DNA of 64,000 bases from Arthrobacter sunyaminii (GTDB taxonomy: Bacteria > Actinomycetota > Actinomycetes > Actinomycetales > Micrococcaceae). The notes below the pieces were generated by a model. It had not been told where the DNA came from, made no database searches, and worked only from the letters and a program-made list of their open reading frames with translations. A program made the translations under genes and the position numbers. Shown piece after piece: positions 51,598 through 61,429 of the stretch (position 1 is the stretch's first letter; each line of letters opens with the position of its first letter). Location of the stretch: NCBI RefSeq assembly GCF_018866305.1, contig NZ_CP076456.1, positions 2,728,001 to 2,792,000 of the forward strand, written 5' to 3'.

Positions 51598-53280
51598 GTG
51601 ACAAATTCCGGCATGGGCCGCCGCTCCTTCCTGCGGGCCGGTGCAATGATTGCCGCTGTAACTCTCGCCGGATGCACCGCCGCTCCGCCCGAGGGCACTG
51701 CCACGGCCTCAGCGTCGGCGACAGGAAGCGCAACGGGTTCAGAACCCACCGCCACCTTCACCTTCGCCACCGCCGCCCGCCCGTCCACTCTGGATCCGGC
51801 CCTGGCGACGGACACTGAAAGCCACCGGGTCACCCGCCAGATCATGGAGGGGCTGGTTGGTGTTGATCCCCTGACCTCTGCACCCACTCCCCTGCTGGCC
51901 GAGAGCTGGACCGAATCCGAAGACGGACGCACATACACCTTCACCCTGCGGCGGGACGTCACCTTCCATGACGGCGAGCCGTTCAACGCCGATGCCGTCT
52001 GCGCCAACTTTGACCGCTGGTACAACCTGCCTGTCTCCGCACGCGGATCCGGCAACCTTGCCTACAAAGCCGTCTTCAATGCCTTCTCGGACGCCCCCAA
52101 TTTGGCTGTGTACAAGTCATGCACTGCCATCGACGAGTACTCCGTCAAAATAGATCTGGCCACCCGGCTCAGCGGTTTCATTCCCGCCCTGGCATCGCCG
52201 GAATTTGCGATCTCCTCCCCCAAGGCTCTGCAGCAGTTCAAAGCCGACGTGCTGACCGTGGAAAAGGACGGCCAGAAAGTCTCCGACTACGCGCTGCACC
52301 CGACAGGGACGGGTCCCTTCACTCTCGAGTCCTGGGAGGGCGACGAGGTGCGGCTGGCCGCCAACCCTGATTACTGGGGTGTCCGCGGGCAAATCGGCAC
52401 CGTGGTCTTCTCCACCATCAGCAGTCCGGAAAGCCGCCTGCGGGCCCTGAAAACCGGGCAGGTGGACGGCTATGATCTGGTCACCGTGGCGGATGTGGAC
52501 GATCTCGCCCGCAACGGCCTCCAGATCCTGCAGCGGGACCCCTATTCGGTGCTTTATCTCGGCATCAATCAGGCCTTCCCCGGAATGGATGACCTCAAGA
52601 TGCGCCAGGCCATCGCCCACTCCATCGACAAGGGCGCGCTCCTGGACGGGCTCTTCCTTAACGGCACCAAGCAGGCGAACCAGTTTGTGCCGGAAAAGCT
52701 CGGGGTTTCCTCGGGGTCCGTCACGAACTACGGCTACGATCCCGAGAAGGCCGCCGAGCTGTTCAAGGAAGCCGGCTACGACGGCGCCGAGCTCCCCTTC
52801 TACTATCCGCGTCACGTGACGCGGGCCTATCTGCCCACCCCCGAACGGGTGTACGCGGAACTGAGCCGCCAGCTGACCGCTGCGGGGCTGAACATTAAGC
52901 CGGTTCCGGTGGAGTGGTCCGATGATTATCTCTCCAGCGTGCAGACCAGCGGGGACCGGGCCCTGCATTTGTTCGGCATCAGCGGCACCTATAACGATCC
53001 GGACAACTTTGTGGGCACCCTTTTCGGCAGTTACACCGAAGAGTTTGCCTACGATGACACGCAGTTGCTGAGCAAGATCGACCGGGCACGAACCCTGCAG
53101 GAAGGTCCGGAACGCACGGAAGCGTACACCGCGATTACGGACCGAATCTCCACCCGGGTGCCGGCCGTTCCGCTGGCCTTCCCCATTTCCGCGCTGGCCC
53201 TGTCCCCCAGGATCGGTTCCTACCCCACGTCGCCGCTGCTCAACGAGGTCTTTAACCGGATCGAGCTTCGGGACGAGTAA
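51598..53280 (+). CDS. Second oligopeptide-binding lipoprotein with Tat-type signal
   Basis: A 560-residue SBP_bac_5 protein. The N-terminus has a twin-arginine motif, GRRSFLRAG (7-15), a hydrophobic region and lipobox LAGC (Cys26): a Tat-exported lipoprotein. Signature segments match the first binding protein (TRQIMEGLVGVDP, HDGEPFNADAV, PTGTGPFTLESW, GYDLVTV). GTG start with GGAGGAG ten bases upstream; a TTG at 51565 is also open. It is divergent from the fused ATPase gene over about 150 bp and has no permease of its own, so it probably feeds the DppBC permeases at 47.6-49.6 kb. Confidence 0.93.
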   Translation: MTNSGMGRRSFLRAGAMIAAVTLAGCTAAPPEGTATASASATGSATGSEPTATFTFATAARPSTLDPALATDTESHRVTRQIMEGLVGVDPLTSAPTPLLAESWTESEDGRTYTFTLRRDVTFHDGEPFNADAVCANFDRWYNLPVSARGSGNLAYKAVFNAFSDAPNLAVYKSCTAIDEYSVKIDLATRLSGFIPALASPEFAISSPKALQQFKADVLTVEKDGQKVSDYALHPTGTGPFTLESWEGDEVRLAANPDYWGVRGQIGTVVFSTISSPESRLRALKTGQVDGYDLVTVADVDDLARNGLQILQRDPYSVLYLGINQAFPGMDDLKMRQAIAHSIDKGALLDGLFLNGTKQANQFVPEKLGVSSGSVTNYGYDPEKAAELFKEAGYDGAELPFYYPRHVTRAYLPTPERVYAELSRQLTAAGLNIKPVPVEWSDDYLSSVQTSGDRALHLFGISGTYNDPDNFVGTLFGSYTEEFAYDDTQLLSKIDRARTLQEGPERTEAYTAITDRISTRVPAVPLAFPISALALSPRIGSYPTSPLLNEVFNRIELRDE

Positions 53281-53348
53281 CGGGCGCGTATTGGTCCGTT
53301 GCAAACTGCAGGTGATTTTAGTAAGGCCCCTTGGAGCGATACGCTTCT

Positions 53349-54872
53349 ATGGCTAGCGCCCACGCGACTGGAGATATGAAGTTGACTGCTAATAGCCCGG
53401 CGGATACGTCCGCAACAAAAACCGATGTACTGCTGATCGGCGGCGGCATCATGAGCGCGACCCTCGGGGCGTTCCTGAAGCAGCTGGCGCCGGACTGGGA
53501 CATTTCCCTGTTTGAGCGCCTCGACCGCGCCGGACTGGAAAGCTCGGACCCTTGGAACAACGCCGGAACCGGCCACGCCGCACTGTGCGAACTGAACTAC
53601 AGCCCCGCAGCTGCGGACGGCTCAGTGGATTCGGCCAAGGCGGTGGGCATCAACGAGCAGTTCCACGTGTCCCGCCAGTTCTGGTCCCATATGGTCTCAT
53701 CCGGCCATATCTCCAACAGCTTCATCAACCCGCTGCCGCACATGAGCTTTGTGTGGGGTGACGCGCACTCCGAGTACCTGCGCCGCCGGTACGAGTCGCT
53801 GAGCGCCCAGCCGCTGTTCAAGTCGATGGAATTCTCCGAAGACCACTCCAAGCTGGCCGAATGGGCTCCGCTGATCATGGAGGGACGCGACCCTTCCCAG
53901 CGTGTTGCCGGTTCCCGCGTCGTCGGCGGCACCGACGTCGACTTCGGCGCGCTGACCCGCGAACTGACCGGTTACCTGGCCGGCAGCGGCGTGGAGATGA
54001 ATTACGGCCACGAAGTCAGCAACGTCACCCGCTCCTCCTCCGGCGGTTGGGATGTCAAGGTCAAGAACCGCGCTACCGGGGCCTCCCGCACGGTGTCCGC
54101 ACGCTTCGTCTTCATCGGCGGCGGCGGCGGTGCCCTGCACCTGCTCCAGGCCTCCGGCATTCCCGAGGGCAAGGGATTTGGCGGGTTCCCGGTCTCCGGC
54201 CAGTTCCTGCGCTCCACTGACGAGTCCATCATTGCCCGCCACAACGCCAAAGTGTACGGCCAGGCCTCAGTGGGCGCCCCGCCCATGTCTGTCCCGCACC
54301 TGGACACCCGCTTCGTCAACGGCAAGCGTTCGCTGCTGTTCGGCCCGTACGGCGGCTTCTCCCCCAAGTTCCTGAAGACCGGCTCCTATCTGGACCTGCC
54401 TGCTTCGGTGCGGCCGGGCAACCTGGTTCCGATGCTGGCCGTGGCCAAGGACAACATGTCCCTGGTCAAGTACCTGGTCACCGAAGTGATGAAGACCCGC
54501 GAGGGCAAGACGAAGGCGCTGCAGGAATTCATGCCGCAGGCGGGTACCGAAGGCTGGGAGCTCATCACCGCCGGGCAGCGCGTGCAGGTCATCAAGAAGG
54601 ACCCGAAGAAGGGCGGCGTGCTGCAGTTCGGCACCGAACTCATCACCGCAGCGGACGGCTCCATCGGCGCCCTGCTGGGTGCTTCGCCGGGTGCCTCCAC
54701 GGCCCCGCCCATCATGATCAACCTGCTCAAGCGTGCCTTCCCGCGCGAGTTTGGCGGCTGGGAGCCGAAGATCAAGGACATGATTCCGGGATACGGCGTC
54801 AAGCTCAATGAGAACGAGTCCCTGCTGGATGAACTCACCTCTGACACCAACCGTGTTCTGGGCCTGAACTAA
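53349..54872 (+). CDS. mqo: Malate:quinone oxidoreductase
   Basis: Membrane-associated FAD enzyme that oxidises malate to oxaloacetate and passes electrons to quinone, in the TCA cycle. The protein of about 507 residues has the FAD-binding [13 protein letters not shown] near residue 28-40, [22 protein letters not shown], the [14 protein letters not shown] segment and a C-terminal [12 protein letters not shown]. Length fits the family. The start is uncertain: ATG at 53349 or 53376 (the latter preceded by GGAGAT), or TTG at 53331. No transmembrane helix; it binds the inner face. Its stop is followed by a GC-rich hairpin. Confidence 0.94.
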   Translation: MASAHATGDMKLTANSPADTSATKTDVLLIGGGIMSATLGAFLKQLAPDWDISLFERLDRAGLESSDPWNNAGTGHAALCELNYSPAAADGSVDSAKAVGINEQFHVSRQFWSHMVSSGHISNSFINPLPHMSFVWGDAHSEYLRRRYESLSAQPLFKSMEFSEDHSKLAEWAPLIMEGRDPSQRVAGSRVVGGTDVDFGALTRELTGYLAGSGVEMNYGHEVSNVTRSSSGGWDVKVKNRATGASRTVSARFVFIGGGGGALHLLQASGIPEGKGFGGFPVSGQFLRSTDESIIARHNAKVYGQASVGAPPMSVPHLDTRFVNGKRSLLFGPYGGFSPKFLKTGSYLDLPASVRPGNLVPMLAVAKDNMSLVKYLVTEVMKTREGKTKALQEFMPQAGTEGWELITAGQRVQVIKKDPKKGGVLQFGTELITAADGSIGALLGASPGASTAPPIMINLLKRAFPREFGGWEPKIKDMIPGYGVKLNENESLLDELTSDTNRVLGLN

Positions 54873-54903
54873 GCCGCAGGTACTCTCCGAAAAAGTTTTA
54901 CCC

Positions 54904-54942
54904 GTTGGACCGGGCTGACCCATCCGGTCGGCCCGGTCCAAC
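54904..54942 (+). terminator. Hairpin after mqo
   Basis: A perfect 12-bp stem GTTGGACCGGGC/GCCCGGTCCAAC with a loop that can pair further (GACC/GGTC). No T tract follows; a probable terminator of non-canonical form. Confidence 0.6.
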
Positions 54943-55022
54943 GAACGTTAAGTACCGGAACCGGGTTGGTTTCGGGATGTTTTGCCGATCTGCGTTAGTT
55001 CAGCCCTTCCGAAGGCAGGCTC

Positions 55023-58000
55023 ATGGACCGTTTGGCCAAGTTTTCCCTCTCCAACCGGGCGCTCATTGCCCTGATCACGGTGTTCATTGCCGTCTTCGGG
55101 GTGATCTCCATGGGATCCCTGAAGCAGGAGCTCATTCCGTCGCTGGAGTTCCCGCAGATCACCGTGATCACCGCACTGCCCGGCGCCTCGCCGGAAGTGG
55201 TGGACAAGCAGATCAGCGAACCGCTGGAGGGTGCACTGACCGCGGTGGAAGGCCTGGAGGATTCCTCCGCCACCTCCCGCAACTCGATCTCCACCATCAG
55301 CCTGACCTTCGCCTACGGCACCGACCTGGACCGTGCCCGCGGCCAGGTGGACCGCGCCATCTCCAACGCCCGCCAGCTGCTGCCCGATGACGCCAACCCG
55401 CAGTCCCTGGCCGGCAGCATCAGCGACTTCCCGATTGTGTACCTTGCGGTCTCCTCGGATGAGCCGCTGGCCGAACTCAATGCCGACCTGCAGCGCCTCA
55501 CCGTTCCGCGGCTGCAAAAGATCGAAGGGGTACGCACCGCTGAAGTTACCGGCGGATCCACCCGGAGCATTTCCATCCTGCCCGACGAGGCGGCCCTCGC
55601 CGCCCTGGGCGTCACGCCGTCGGCGATCTCCTCCGCACTGGAGAACAGCGGCGCCCTGGTGCCCGCGGGTACCGTCGCTGAAGACACCCGCACTCTGTCC
55701 ATCCAGATCGGCAGTCCGCTGGACAGCTTGGAGAAGGTCTCCGCCCTGCCGGTGGAGTCCACCCGCAGCAGCGGCTCCAACGCTTCCGCGGATCCGGTGA
55801 CCATCGGCGACGTTGCCTCGGTGGAGATCGTGGAAGACGAGAACACCTCAATTACCCGCACCAATGGACAGCCGACGCTGGCGGTGTCCATCACCAAGAC
55901 TCCCGCGGGCGACACCGTTGGCATTTCCCACCAGGTGACCGATCTCCTGCCCGCCCTGGAATCAGAGCTCGGCAACGGCGCCAAGTTCACCGTGGTCTTT
56001 GACCAGGCCCCGTTCATCGAGGAATCCATCTCCAACCTCACCACCGAAGGCATCCTCGGCCTGGGCTTCGCCGTCCTGGTGATCCTGGTCTTCCTGCTCT
56101 CGGTGCGCTCCACCCTGGTCACCGCCGTCTCCATTCCGCTGTCCCTGCTGGTGACCTTCATTGGCCTGCTGGCGTTCGGTTATTCGCTGAACATCCTGAC
56201 CCTGGGCGCGCTGACCATTGCCATCGGCCGGGTGGTGGATGACTCCATTGTGGTCATCGAGAACATCAAGCGGCACCTGGGGTACGGCACGGACAAGCGG
56301 ACGGCCATCCTCACCGCTGTGCGAGAAGTCGCCGGCGCCATTACCGCCTCAACCCTGACCACCGTTGCCGTCTTCGCTCCGATCGCCTTTGTGGGCGGGC
56401 TGGCCGGTGAGCTATTCCGCCCGTTCGCCATCACCACCTCCCTGGCACTGCTGGCGTCGCTGCTGGTTTCGCTGACCATTGTGCCGGTGCTGGCGTACTG
56501 GTTCCTGAAGTCCGGCCAGCCGGTGGCGGACCCGGCGGCGTACCGCGCCGAAGTGGAAGCTCGGGAATCCAAAACCTTCCTGCAGCGCGGCTATGTGCCG
56601 ATCCTGCGCACCACCCAGCGGCATCCGGTGTACACGGTGGTGGCCGGCGTGATTGTCCTTGCCGCCACGGCGGCGATGACCCCGCTGCTGCAGACGAACC
56701 TGCTGGGCGACACCGGGCAGAACACCTTCAGCGTCCGGCAGGAACTGCCCCCGGGTACCTCGCTGGAAACCACCTCCGCCGCAGCCGAAGAGGTGGAGGA
56801 GGTGCTCCGCGGCACCGAGGGCGTCAAGGACGTCCAGGTCACCATGGGCACCTCCAGTGCCGGCTTCGCCGCCTTCAGCTCCGGCGGATCCGCGGTGGCC
56901 TCCTACACGGTCATCACCGAGCCGGGCGTTGACCAGGTGGCGCTGCGGGAGACGGTTAGCAGCGAATTGGATTCCCTGGACGACGACGCCGGGAACATCA
57001 CCCTGGGCAGCACCGGCGGCGGTTTCGGCACCTCCAACACGGTGGACATCAGCCTGTCCGCCGGCGATCCGGGTGAACTGCAGCCGGCGGCCGATGAGGT
57101 AGTGGAAGCGATGTCCTCGCTGCCTGCCGCAGGTGAAGTCACCAGCAACCTGTCCTCCTCCTCCCCCGTGGTCCAGGTGTCGATTGACCGTGCCAAGGCA
57201 GTGGCTGCGGGTTTGAATGAACAGCAGATTGCCGGTCTGGTGGCCTCCACGCTCAGCCCGCTGCCGGCCGGAACCATCCGCATCGGCACCGACGACTTCC
57301 CCGTGCTCATCGGCGAAGGAACACAGATCACCAGCGTGGAGCAGCTCAGCCGGGTTCCCGTTCCCGCCGGGTCCGGCACCGTTCCGCTGAGCTCGCTGGC
57401 CACGGTTGAGGAAGTGGACGTCCCGACGTCGATATCCTCCTCAGGCGGCGAACGCACCGCCGTCGTCTCAGTGTCCCCGGCGGGAGAGAATCTGGGCGCG
57501 GCCATTACCGAGGTCCAGGACAAACTGGCGGAGCTGGACCTGCCCGCCAGCGTCACGGCCACGCTCTCCGGCGCCGCCACCCAGCAGAACGAGTCCTTCA
57601 CCCAGCTGGGACTGGCACTGCTGGCGGCAATTGCCATTGTCTACGTGATTATGGTGGCCACGTTCAAGTCCCTCATTCAGCCGCTGATCCTGCTGGTATC
57701 GGTGCCGTTTGCGGCCACCGGCGCAATCCTGCTGCTGCTGGTCACCGGAGTGCCGCTGGGTCTGCCCTCCCTGGTGGGCATGCTGATGCTGGTGGGCATT
57801 GTGGTCACCAACGCCATTGTGCTGGTGGACCTGATCAACCAGTACCGGCGCCCGCACAACGGGGAGCCGGGCATGAACGTGGCCGATGCCATCATGCGCG
57901 GCGCCCGGCAGCGGCTGCGGCCCATCCTGATGACCGCGCTGGCAACTGTCTTTGCCCTGACCCCCATGGCCTTGGGTGTCACCGGTGAAGGCGGCTTCAT

Positions 58001-58169
58001 TTCCCGTCCGCTGGCGATCGTGGTGATCGGCGGCCTGGTCTCCTCCACCGTCCTGACCCTCATTCTGGTGCCGGTCCTGTACCGGCTGGTGGAAGGCGCC
58101 CGGGAGAAGCGGGCCGGCCGGCGCCGCCACTCGGCGAATCACGCCGCCAACCGTTTAATTAGTGATTGA
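55023..58169 (+). CDS. AcrB-type RND efflux transporter
   Basis: A 1048-residue proton-driven transporter of the hydrophobe/amphiphile (ACR_tran) type: helix 1 (about 13-31), a large outside domain, helices 2-6 (about 343-500), a second outside domain, and helices 8-12 (about 855-1030). The proton-relay pair Asp406-Asp407 in GRVVDDSIVVIENI corresponds to AcrB Asp407-Asp408. Such pumps are rare in Gram-positives; Bacillus SwrC is the known case. No membrane-fusion or outer-membrane gene is present, as expected without an outer membrane. Substrate unknown; lipopeptides or solvents are possible. GAAGG precedes the ATG by seven bases. Confidence 0.9.
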   Translation: MDRLAKFSLSNRALIALITVFIAVFGVISMGSLKQELIPSLEFPQITVITALPGASPEVVDKQISEPLEGALTAVEGLEDSSATSRNSISTISLTFAYGTDLDRARGQVDRAISNARQLLPDDANPQSLAGSISDFPIVYLAVSSDEPLAELNADLQRLTVPRLQKIEGVRTAEVTGGSTRSISILPDEAALAALGVTPSAISSALENSGALVPAGTVAEDTRTLSIQIGSPLDSLEKVSALPVESTRSSGSNASADPVTIGDVASVEIVEDENTSITRTNGQPTLAVSITKTPAGDTVGISHQVTDLLPALESELGNGAKFTVVFDQAPFIEESISNLTTEGILGLGFAVLVILVFLLSVRSTLVTAVSIPLSLLVTFIGLLAFGYSLNILTLGALTIAIGRVVDDSIVVIENIKRHLGYGTDKRTAILTAVREVAGAITASTLTTVAVFAPIAFVGGLAGELFRPFAITTSLALLASLLVSLTIVPVLAYWFLKSGQPVADPAAYRAEVEARESKTFLQRGYVPILRTTQRHPVYTVVAGVIVLAATAAMTPLLQTNLLGDTGQNTFSVRQELPPGTSLETTSAAAEEVEEVLRGTEGVKDVQVTMGTSSAGFAAFSSGGSAVASYTVITEPGVDQVALRETVSSELDSLDDDAGNITLGSTGGGFGTSNTVDISLSAGDPGELQPAADEVVEAMSSLPAAGEVTSNLSSSSPVVQVSIDRAKAVAAGLNEQQIAGLVASTLSPLPAGTIRIGTDDFPVLIGEGTQITSVEQLSRVPVPAGSGTVPLSSLATVEEVDVPTSISSSGGERTAVVSVSPAGENLGAAITEVQDKLAELDLPASVTATLSGAATQQNESFTQLGLALLAAIAIVYVIMVATFKSLIQPLILLVSVPFAATGAILLLLVTGVPLGLPSLVGMLMLVGIVVTNAIVLVDLINQYRRPHNGEPGMNVADAIMRGARQRLRPILMTALATVFALTPMALGVTGEGGFISRPLAIVVIGGLVSSTVLTLILVPVLYRLVEGAREKRAGRRRHSANHAANRLISD

Positions 58170-58278
58170 CGCAGGCCGGACCGCGGAGGAGCGTTAGTCT
58201 CATGGACGCCCGTTCCCGACCCTTCCAGGGAGCCGCCGTGACGCCCATGAGGTCACTCCGTGGTAGGGGAGGCAGGCT

Positions 58279-59292
58279 ATGGATGACGAAACCAAACCGA
58301 AAGCCAATACGCCGTGGTATCGCCGCGGCACGTCCCTGATTCTCACCGTCGGTGCCCTCGCCGCCGCAGCCGCCTCCGTCGTCGGGCTCTGGGACCGTTT
58401 CAAACCTGGCGACACCAAAGACGTAGCGACCGTTGAGGTGACCGAAGAGGGCAGGTCGTTGGCGCTTCGTGATTTCATGACGGAAAACCTCGGCGATTAC
58501 GTGACCCTTGTGCGCGACAGTGAGGGCGCCGCGGCTCATCATGTACGCATCAACGGCGCGGCCGAGGCGTCCCTTGCCGTGGTCCCCTCTCTCCCGCCGA
58601 CGCCGGCGGTGCCCGGGATATCACCCGTTCCGCCTGAACCCGCCGTACCCACCGGATCATCCGACACCGGTACCGGTGGATCCAGTGGCCCCAGTGAGTC
58701 AGCCACCGAATCGACGGACCCGGAGAATCCTTCCACGAGCCCTCCCGGCACAGTTACGGACGTAGTGCTGGAGAACACTGCCAGGGACGTTGGGGGAATC
58801 CTTTTTAATGACCCAGGCTACTTTGAGCCATCCGACATGAAAATCTTCCTACAAGCTGCCCCGGCCCAAGACGCTCCGCCGGCAGATCCGGCTGCGCAAG
58901 AGTTCTTCGAAGATGCGGTTGCCCAAACGTCTTCTGAAGATGCGGCTCCACAGATCATCGAAGCCCTCAATGTGGTCGAGGGAACATATGATGCCAGTCC
59001 GGAACCGCGCGGCTGGGTGATTCCCGTGAATCTGAGCTTTGAGAAGCTGTCTGGGGAGAAGCTCTCCCTCACCTGGTCCCTCGAAGGCATTGATGTGCCC
59101 CAATCCTGGTCCGGTGACAAACTTGCCTACAGAGTGCAGGCCAAGACAGACCAGGCTTCTTCATCAACGGAGGAGATCTGGGTTCCGGATCTCATGGTGC
59201 CGGGCACCTATCAACTCAATGTGAAACTAGTCAAGGAGACGGATAGGGACTTCGTCGTTGCGGAGGATTCGTCGGGGTTGCTAAACCAGTAG
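58279..59292 (+). CDS. Unrecognised membrane-anchored protein
   Basis: A 337-residue protein I cannot assign. It shows a short charged N-terminus, one transmembrane helix (about 19-39, LILTVGALAAAAASVVGL), then a folded segment (about 48-90), a Pro/Ser/Gly/Thr-rich linker (about 96-155) and a C-terminal domain (about 157-335) with alternating strands: this looks like an extracellular beta-sandwich (VIPVNLSFEKLSGEKLSLTWSLEG). No Cys and no catalytic motif. GGGGAGGCAGG precedes the ATG. AT content is slightly higher than in the neighbours, a possible sign of acquisition. Topology suggests an inside-out anchor with its bulk outside. Confidence 0.7.
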   Translation: MDDETKPKANTPWYRRGTSLILTVGALAAAAASVVGLWDRFKPGDTKDVATVEVTEEGRSLALRDFMTENLGDYVTLVRDSEGAAAHHVRINGAAEASLAVVPSLPPTPAVPGISPVPPEPAVPTGSSDTGTGGSSGPSESATESTDPENPSTSPPGTVTDVVLENTARDVGGILFNDPGYFEPSDMKIFLQAAPAQDAPPADPAAQEFFEDAVAQTSSEDAAPQIIEALNVVEGTYDASPEPRGWVIPVNLSFEKLSGEKLSLTWSLEGIDVPQSWSGDKLAYRVQAKTDQASSSTEEIWVPDLMVPGTYQLNVKLVKETDRDFVVAEDSSGLLNQ

Positions 59293-59393
59293 CGGGATCG
59301 GCTTTTCTTCATCCGGACTAGGCGCACACCTTTGCGCAGCTGGGCGATTCAGCCGCTAGGGTGGGACGACTGTTTACGATTCCCGGAGGAACC

Positions 59394-60209
59394 ATGAGAA
59401 AAGCCGTCGCCGTTTCTGCCCTTGCCCTGGTGTTCGTCACCGGATGCAGCTCGGGTGCCGCGGAGCCCGACGGACTGTCTGCCTCCGACCCCGGACCTGC
59501 CGCACCGTCTGCCGCACCTGCAGTTGCAGCAGCGGCACAGGGCTCGGACGAGCAGACATGCTCCGAGCTCCTCGGGACCAACGGTAAAGGTCCTCTCTAC
59601 CGGGCCATCTATCTCCTCAAGATTGGTGACGGAACGAGCGGCTTCGGGGGAAGTGCCGAAACCGCTCGCGACCTGAGCGAGGAAATCCGCGGCATAACCG
59701 GCCGCGCCCCACAGGACATGGAAGCCGCATTGGAAGAGCTGGCCTCCCCCATGGACGCCGCCATCCAGCGGGCTGAGAACCCGAACTCTGCCTGGAACGT
59801 CAACGTCGAGACGTGGAAAAGTGCCGTCGCGGAACTTTTGACCCGCTGCGCACCCTATGAGACCGCTACGGACAGTGCGGCATCCACATCGGCATCCCCC
59901 GCGGTCCCTGCCCAGGTCACCGCGGACACAACCAGCGCCGCCTACCCCGGTTACCCGTTGATCGTGGACGCCGCATCTCTGGACTACCGGGTCGCCGCGT
60001 GGTTCAGCGGCAGACTCATCGACGGCCGGGTTACTGCTCTTGCGCCGGGGCTCTACGCGCCGTATGACCCCAATGTCCCCGATCTGTCGTCCTACTACAG
60101 CGCGGACCGGGCGGTCGGAGACGGAGTCATGAAGCACATCGTCTTCCCCGGCTCCGGAAACGCCGCCATATGGTCAGCAGTTCGGCCCGGGAGCCAGGAA
60201 CCCCGGTAA
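59394..60209 (+). CDS. Putative lipoprotein of unknown function
   Basis: A 271-residue secreted protein. Signal peptide with lipobox VTGC (Cys about 18), Ala/Pro-rich linker (about 22-50), then a domain (about 55-165) with a cysteine pair in EQTCSELL and LLTRCAPYE that can form a disulfide, a second Ser/Thr/Ala/Pro-rich linker (about 168-190) and a C-terminal domain with SLDYRVAAWFSGRLIDG and SYYSADRAVG. GGAGGA lies three bases before the ATG at 59394. Family unrecognised. It lies 100 bp after the preceding membrane-anchored protein, so the two may work together outside the cell. Confidence 0.72.
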   Translation: MRKAVAVSALALVFVTGCSSGAAEPDGLSASDPGPAAPSAAPAVAAAAQGSDEQTCSELLGTNGKGPLYRAIYLLKIGDGTSGFGGSAETARDLSEEIRGITGRAPQDMEAALEELASPMDAAIQRAENPNSAWNVNVETWKSAVAELLTRCAPYETATDSAASTSASPAVPAQVTADTTSAAYPGYPLIVDAASLDYRVAAWFSGRLIDGRVTALAPGLYAPYDPNVPDLSSYYSADRAVGDGVMKHIVFPGSGNAAIWSAVRPGSQEPR

Positions 60210-60259
60210 GCATCCTGGCGCCGGGAATGTTCCACGGTTGAGCATCGTTGTCGAACATG

Positions 60260-60277
60260 TAGATGCAAATGCATATA
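60260..60277. promoter_or_regulatory. Palindrome before the LLM oxidoreductase gene
   Basis: ATGCA-AA-TGCAT with flanking near-symmetry (TAG..ATA), 36 bp before the start, in an AT-rich stretch that includes a possible -10. It may be the operator of the MarR-type regulator encoded downstream. Confidence 0.4.
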
Positions 60278-60310
60278 CTTGTAGCTGCACCAGCCACATC
60301 GGAGGACACC

Positions 60311-61420
60311 ATGCAGATCGGCGTATTCAGCGTCAGCGACATCACCCGCGATCCCGTCACCGGACGGATCCCCACGGAGGGCGAACGGATCAAGGCCGCC
60401 GTCGCCATCGCCAAGAAGGTCGAAGAAATCGGCATGGATGTCTATGCCACCGGTGAGCACCACAACCCGCCGTTCTACGCTTCCTCCCCCACCACGCTGC
60501 TGGGCTACATTGCGGCGCAGACCGACCGGATCATTCTCTCCACGGCCACCACGCTGATCACCACCAATGATCCGGTGAAGATCGCCGAGGACTTTGCCAT
60601 GCTCCAGCACCTCGCCGACGGCAGGGTGGACCTGGTCCTGGGCCGCGGCAACACCGCTCCGGTCTATCCCTGGTTCGGCAAGAACATGCAGGACTCGGTG
60701 GAACTGACGGTGGAAAACTACAACCTGCTGCGCCAGCTCTGGGACAAGGAGACGGTGAACTGGGAGGGCAAGTTCCGGACCCCGCTGCGCAACTTCACCG
60801 CCACGCCGCGCCCGCTCGACGGCGTTGCCCCCTTTGTGTGGCACGGTTCCATCCGCACGCCGCAGGTTGCGGAGATTGCTGCCTACTTTGGCGACGGCTT
60901 CTTCGCGAACAACATCTTCTGGCCGAAGGAGCATTACATGCAGCTCATCAGCCTCTACCGCGAACGCTACGAGCACTACGGCCACGGCCGAGCCGACCAG
61001 GCGATCGTGGGTCTGGGCGGACAGTTCTTCATGCGCAAAAACTCACAGGACGCCGTCAATGAGTTCCGGCCGTACTTTGACAACGCTCCCGTCTACGGCC
61101 ACGGCCCCAGCATGGAGGACTTCACGGCGCAGACTCCGCTGACCGTCGGCAGCCCGCAGGAGGTCCTTGAAAAGACCCTGTCCTTCCAGGAGTACTTCGG
61201 CGATTTCCAGCGCCAGCTGTTCCTGATTGACCATGCGGGCCTGCCGCTGAAGACCGTCCTGGAGCAGCTTGATCTGTTCGGCGAATATGTGCTGCCGGAG
61301 CTCAGGCGTGAATTCGATGCCCGGCGTCCGGCAGATGTTCCCGAGGGGCCCACCCACGCCGCACGGGTAGCCGCAGCTCAGATGTCGTCACGTTCCGCCC
61401 CTGCCCCAACTCTTCAGTAG
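60311..61420 (+). CDS. LLM-class flavin-dependent oxidoreductase
   Basis: A 369-residue luciferase-like (TIM-barrel) FMN enzyme. The N-terminal MQIGVFSVSDITRDPVTG, TGEHHNPPFYASSP, the STATTLITTNDPVKIAEDFAMLQHL segment and DLVLGRGN are characteristic of a subgroup often annotated CE1758-type monooxygenase, related to alkanal/alkane monooxygenases. It needs reduced FMN from a partner reductase, which is not encoded here. GGAGGACACC precedes the ATG at 60311. The MarR gene follows after nine bases: an operon. Substrate unknown. Confidence 0.88.
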   Translation: MQIGVFSVSDITRDPVTGRIPTEGERIKAAVAIAKKVEEIGMDVYATGEHHNPPFYASSPTTLLGYIAAQTDRIILSTATTLITTNDPVKIAEDFAMLQHLADGRVDLVLGRGNTAPVYPWFGKNMQDSVELTVENYNLLRQLWDKETVNWEGKFRTPLRNFTATPRPLDGVAPFVWHGSIRTPQVAEIAAYFGDGFFANNIFWPKEHYMQLISLYRERYEHYGHGRADQAIVGLGGQFFMRKNSQDAVNEFRPYFDNAPVYGHGPSMEDFTAQTPLTVGSPQEVLEKTLSFQEYFGDFQRQLFLIDHAGLPLKTVLEQLDLFGEYVLPELRREFDARRPADVPEGPTHAARVAAAQMSSRSAPAPTLQ

Positions 61421-61429
61421 GCTAAAGAC

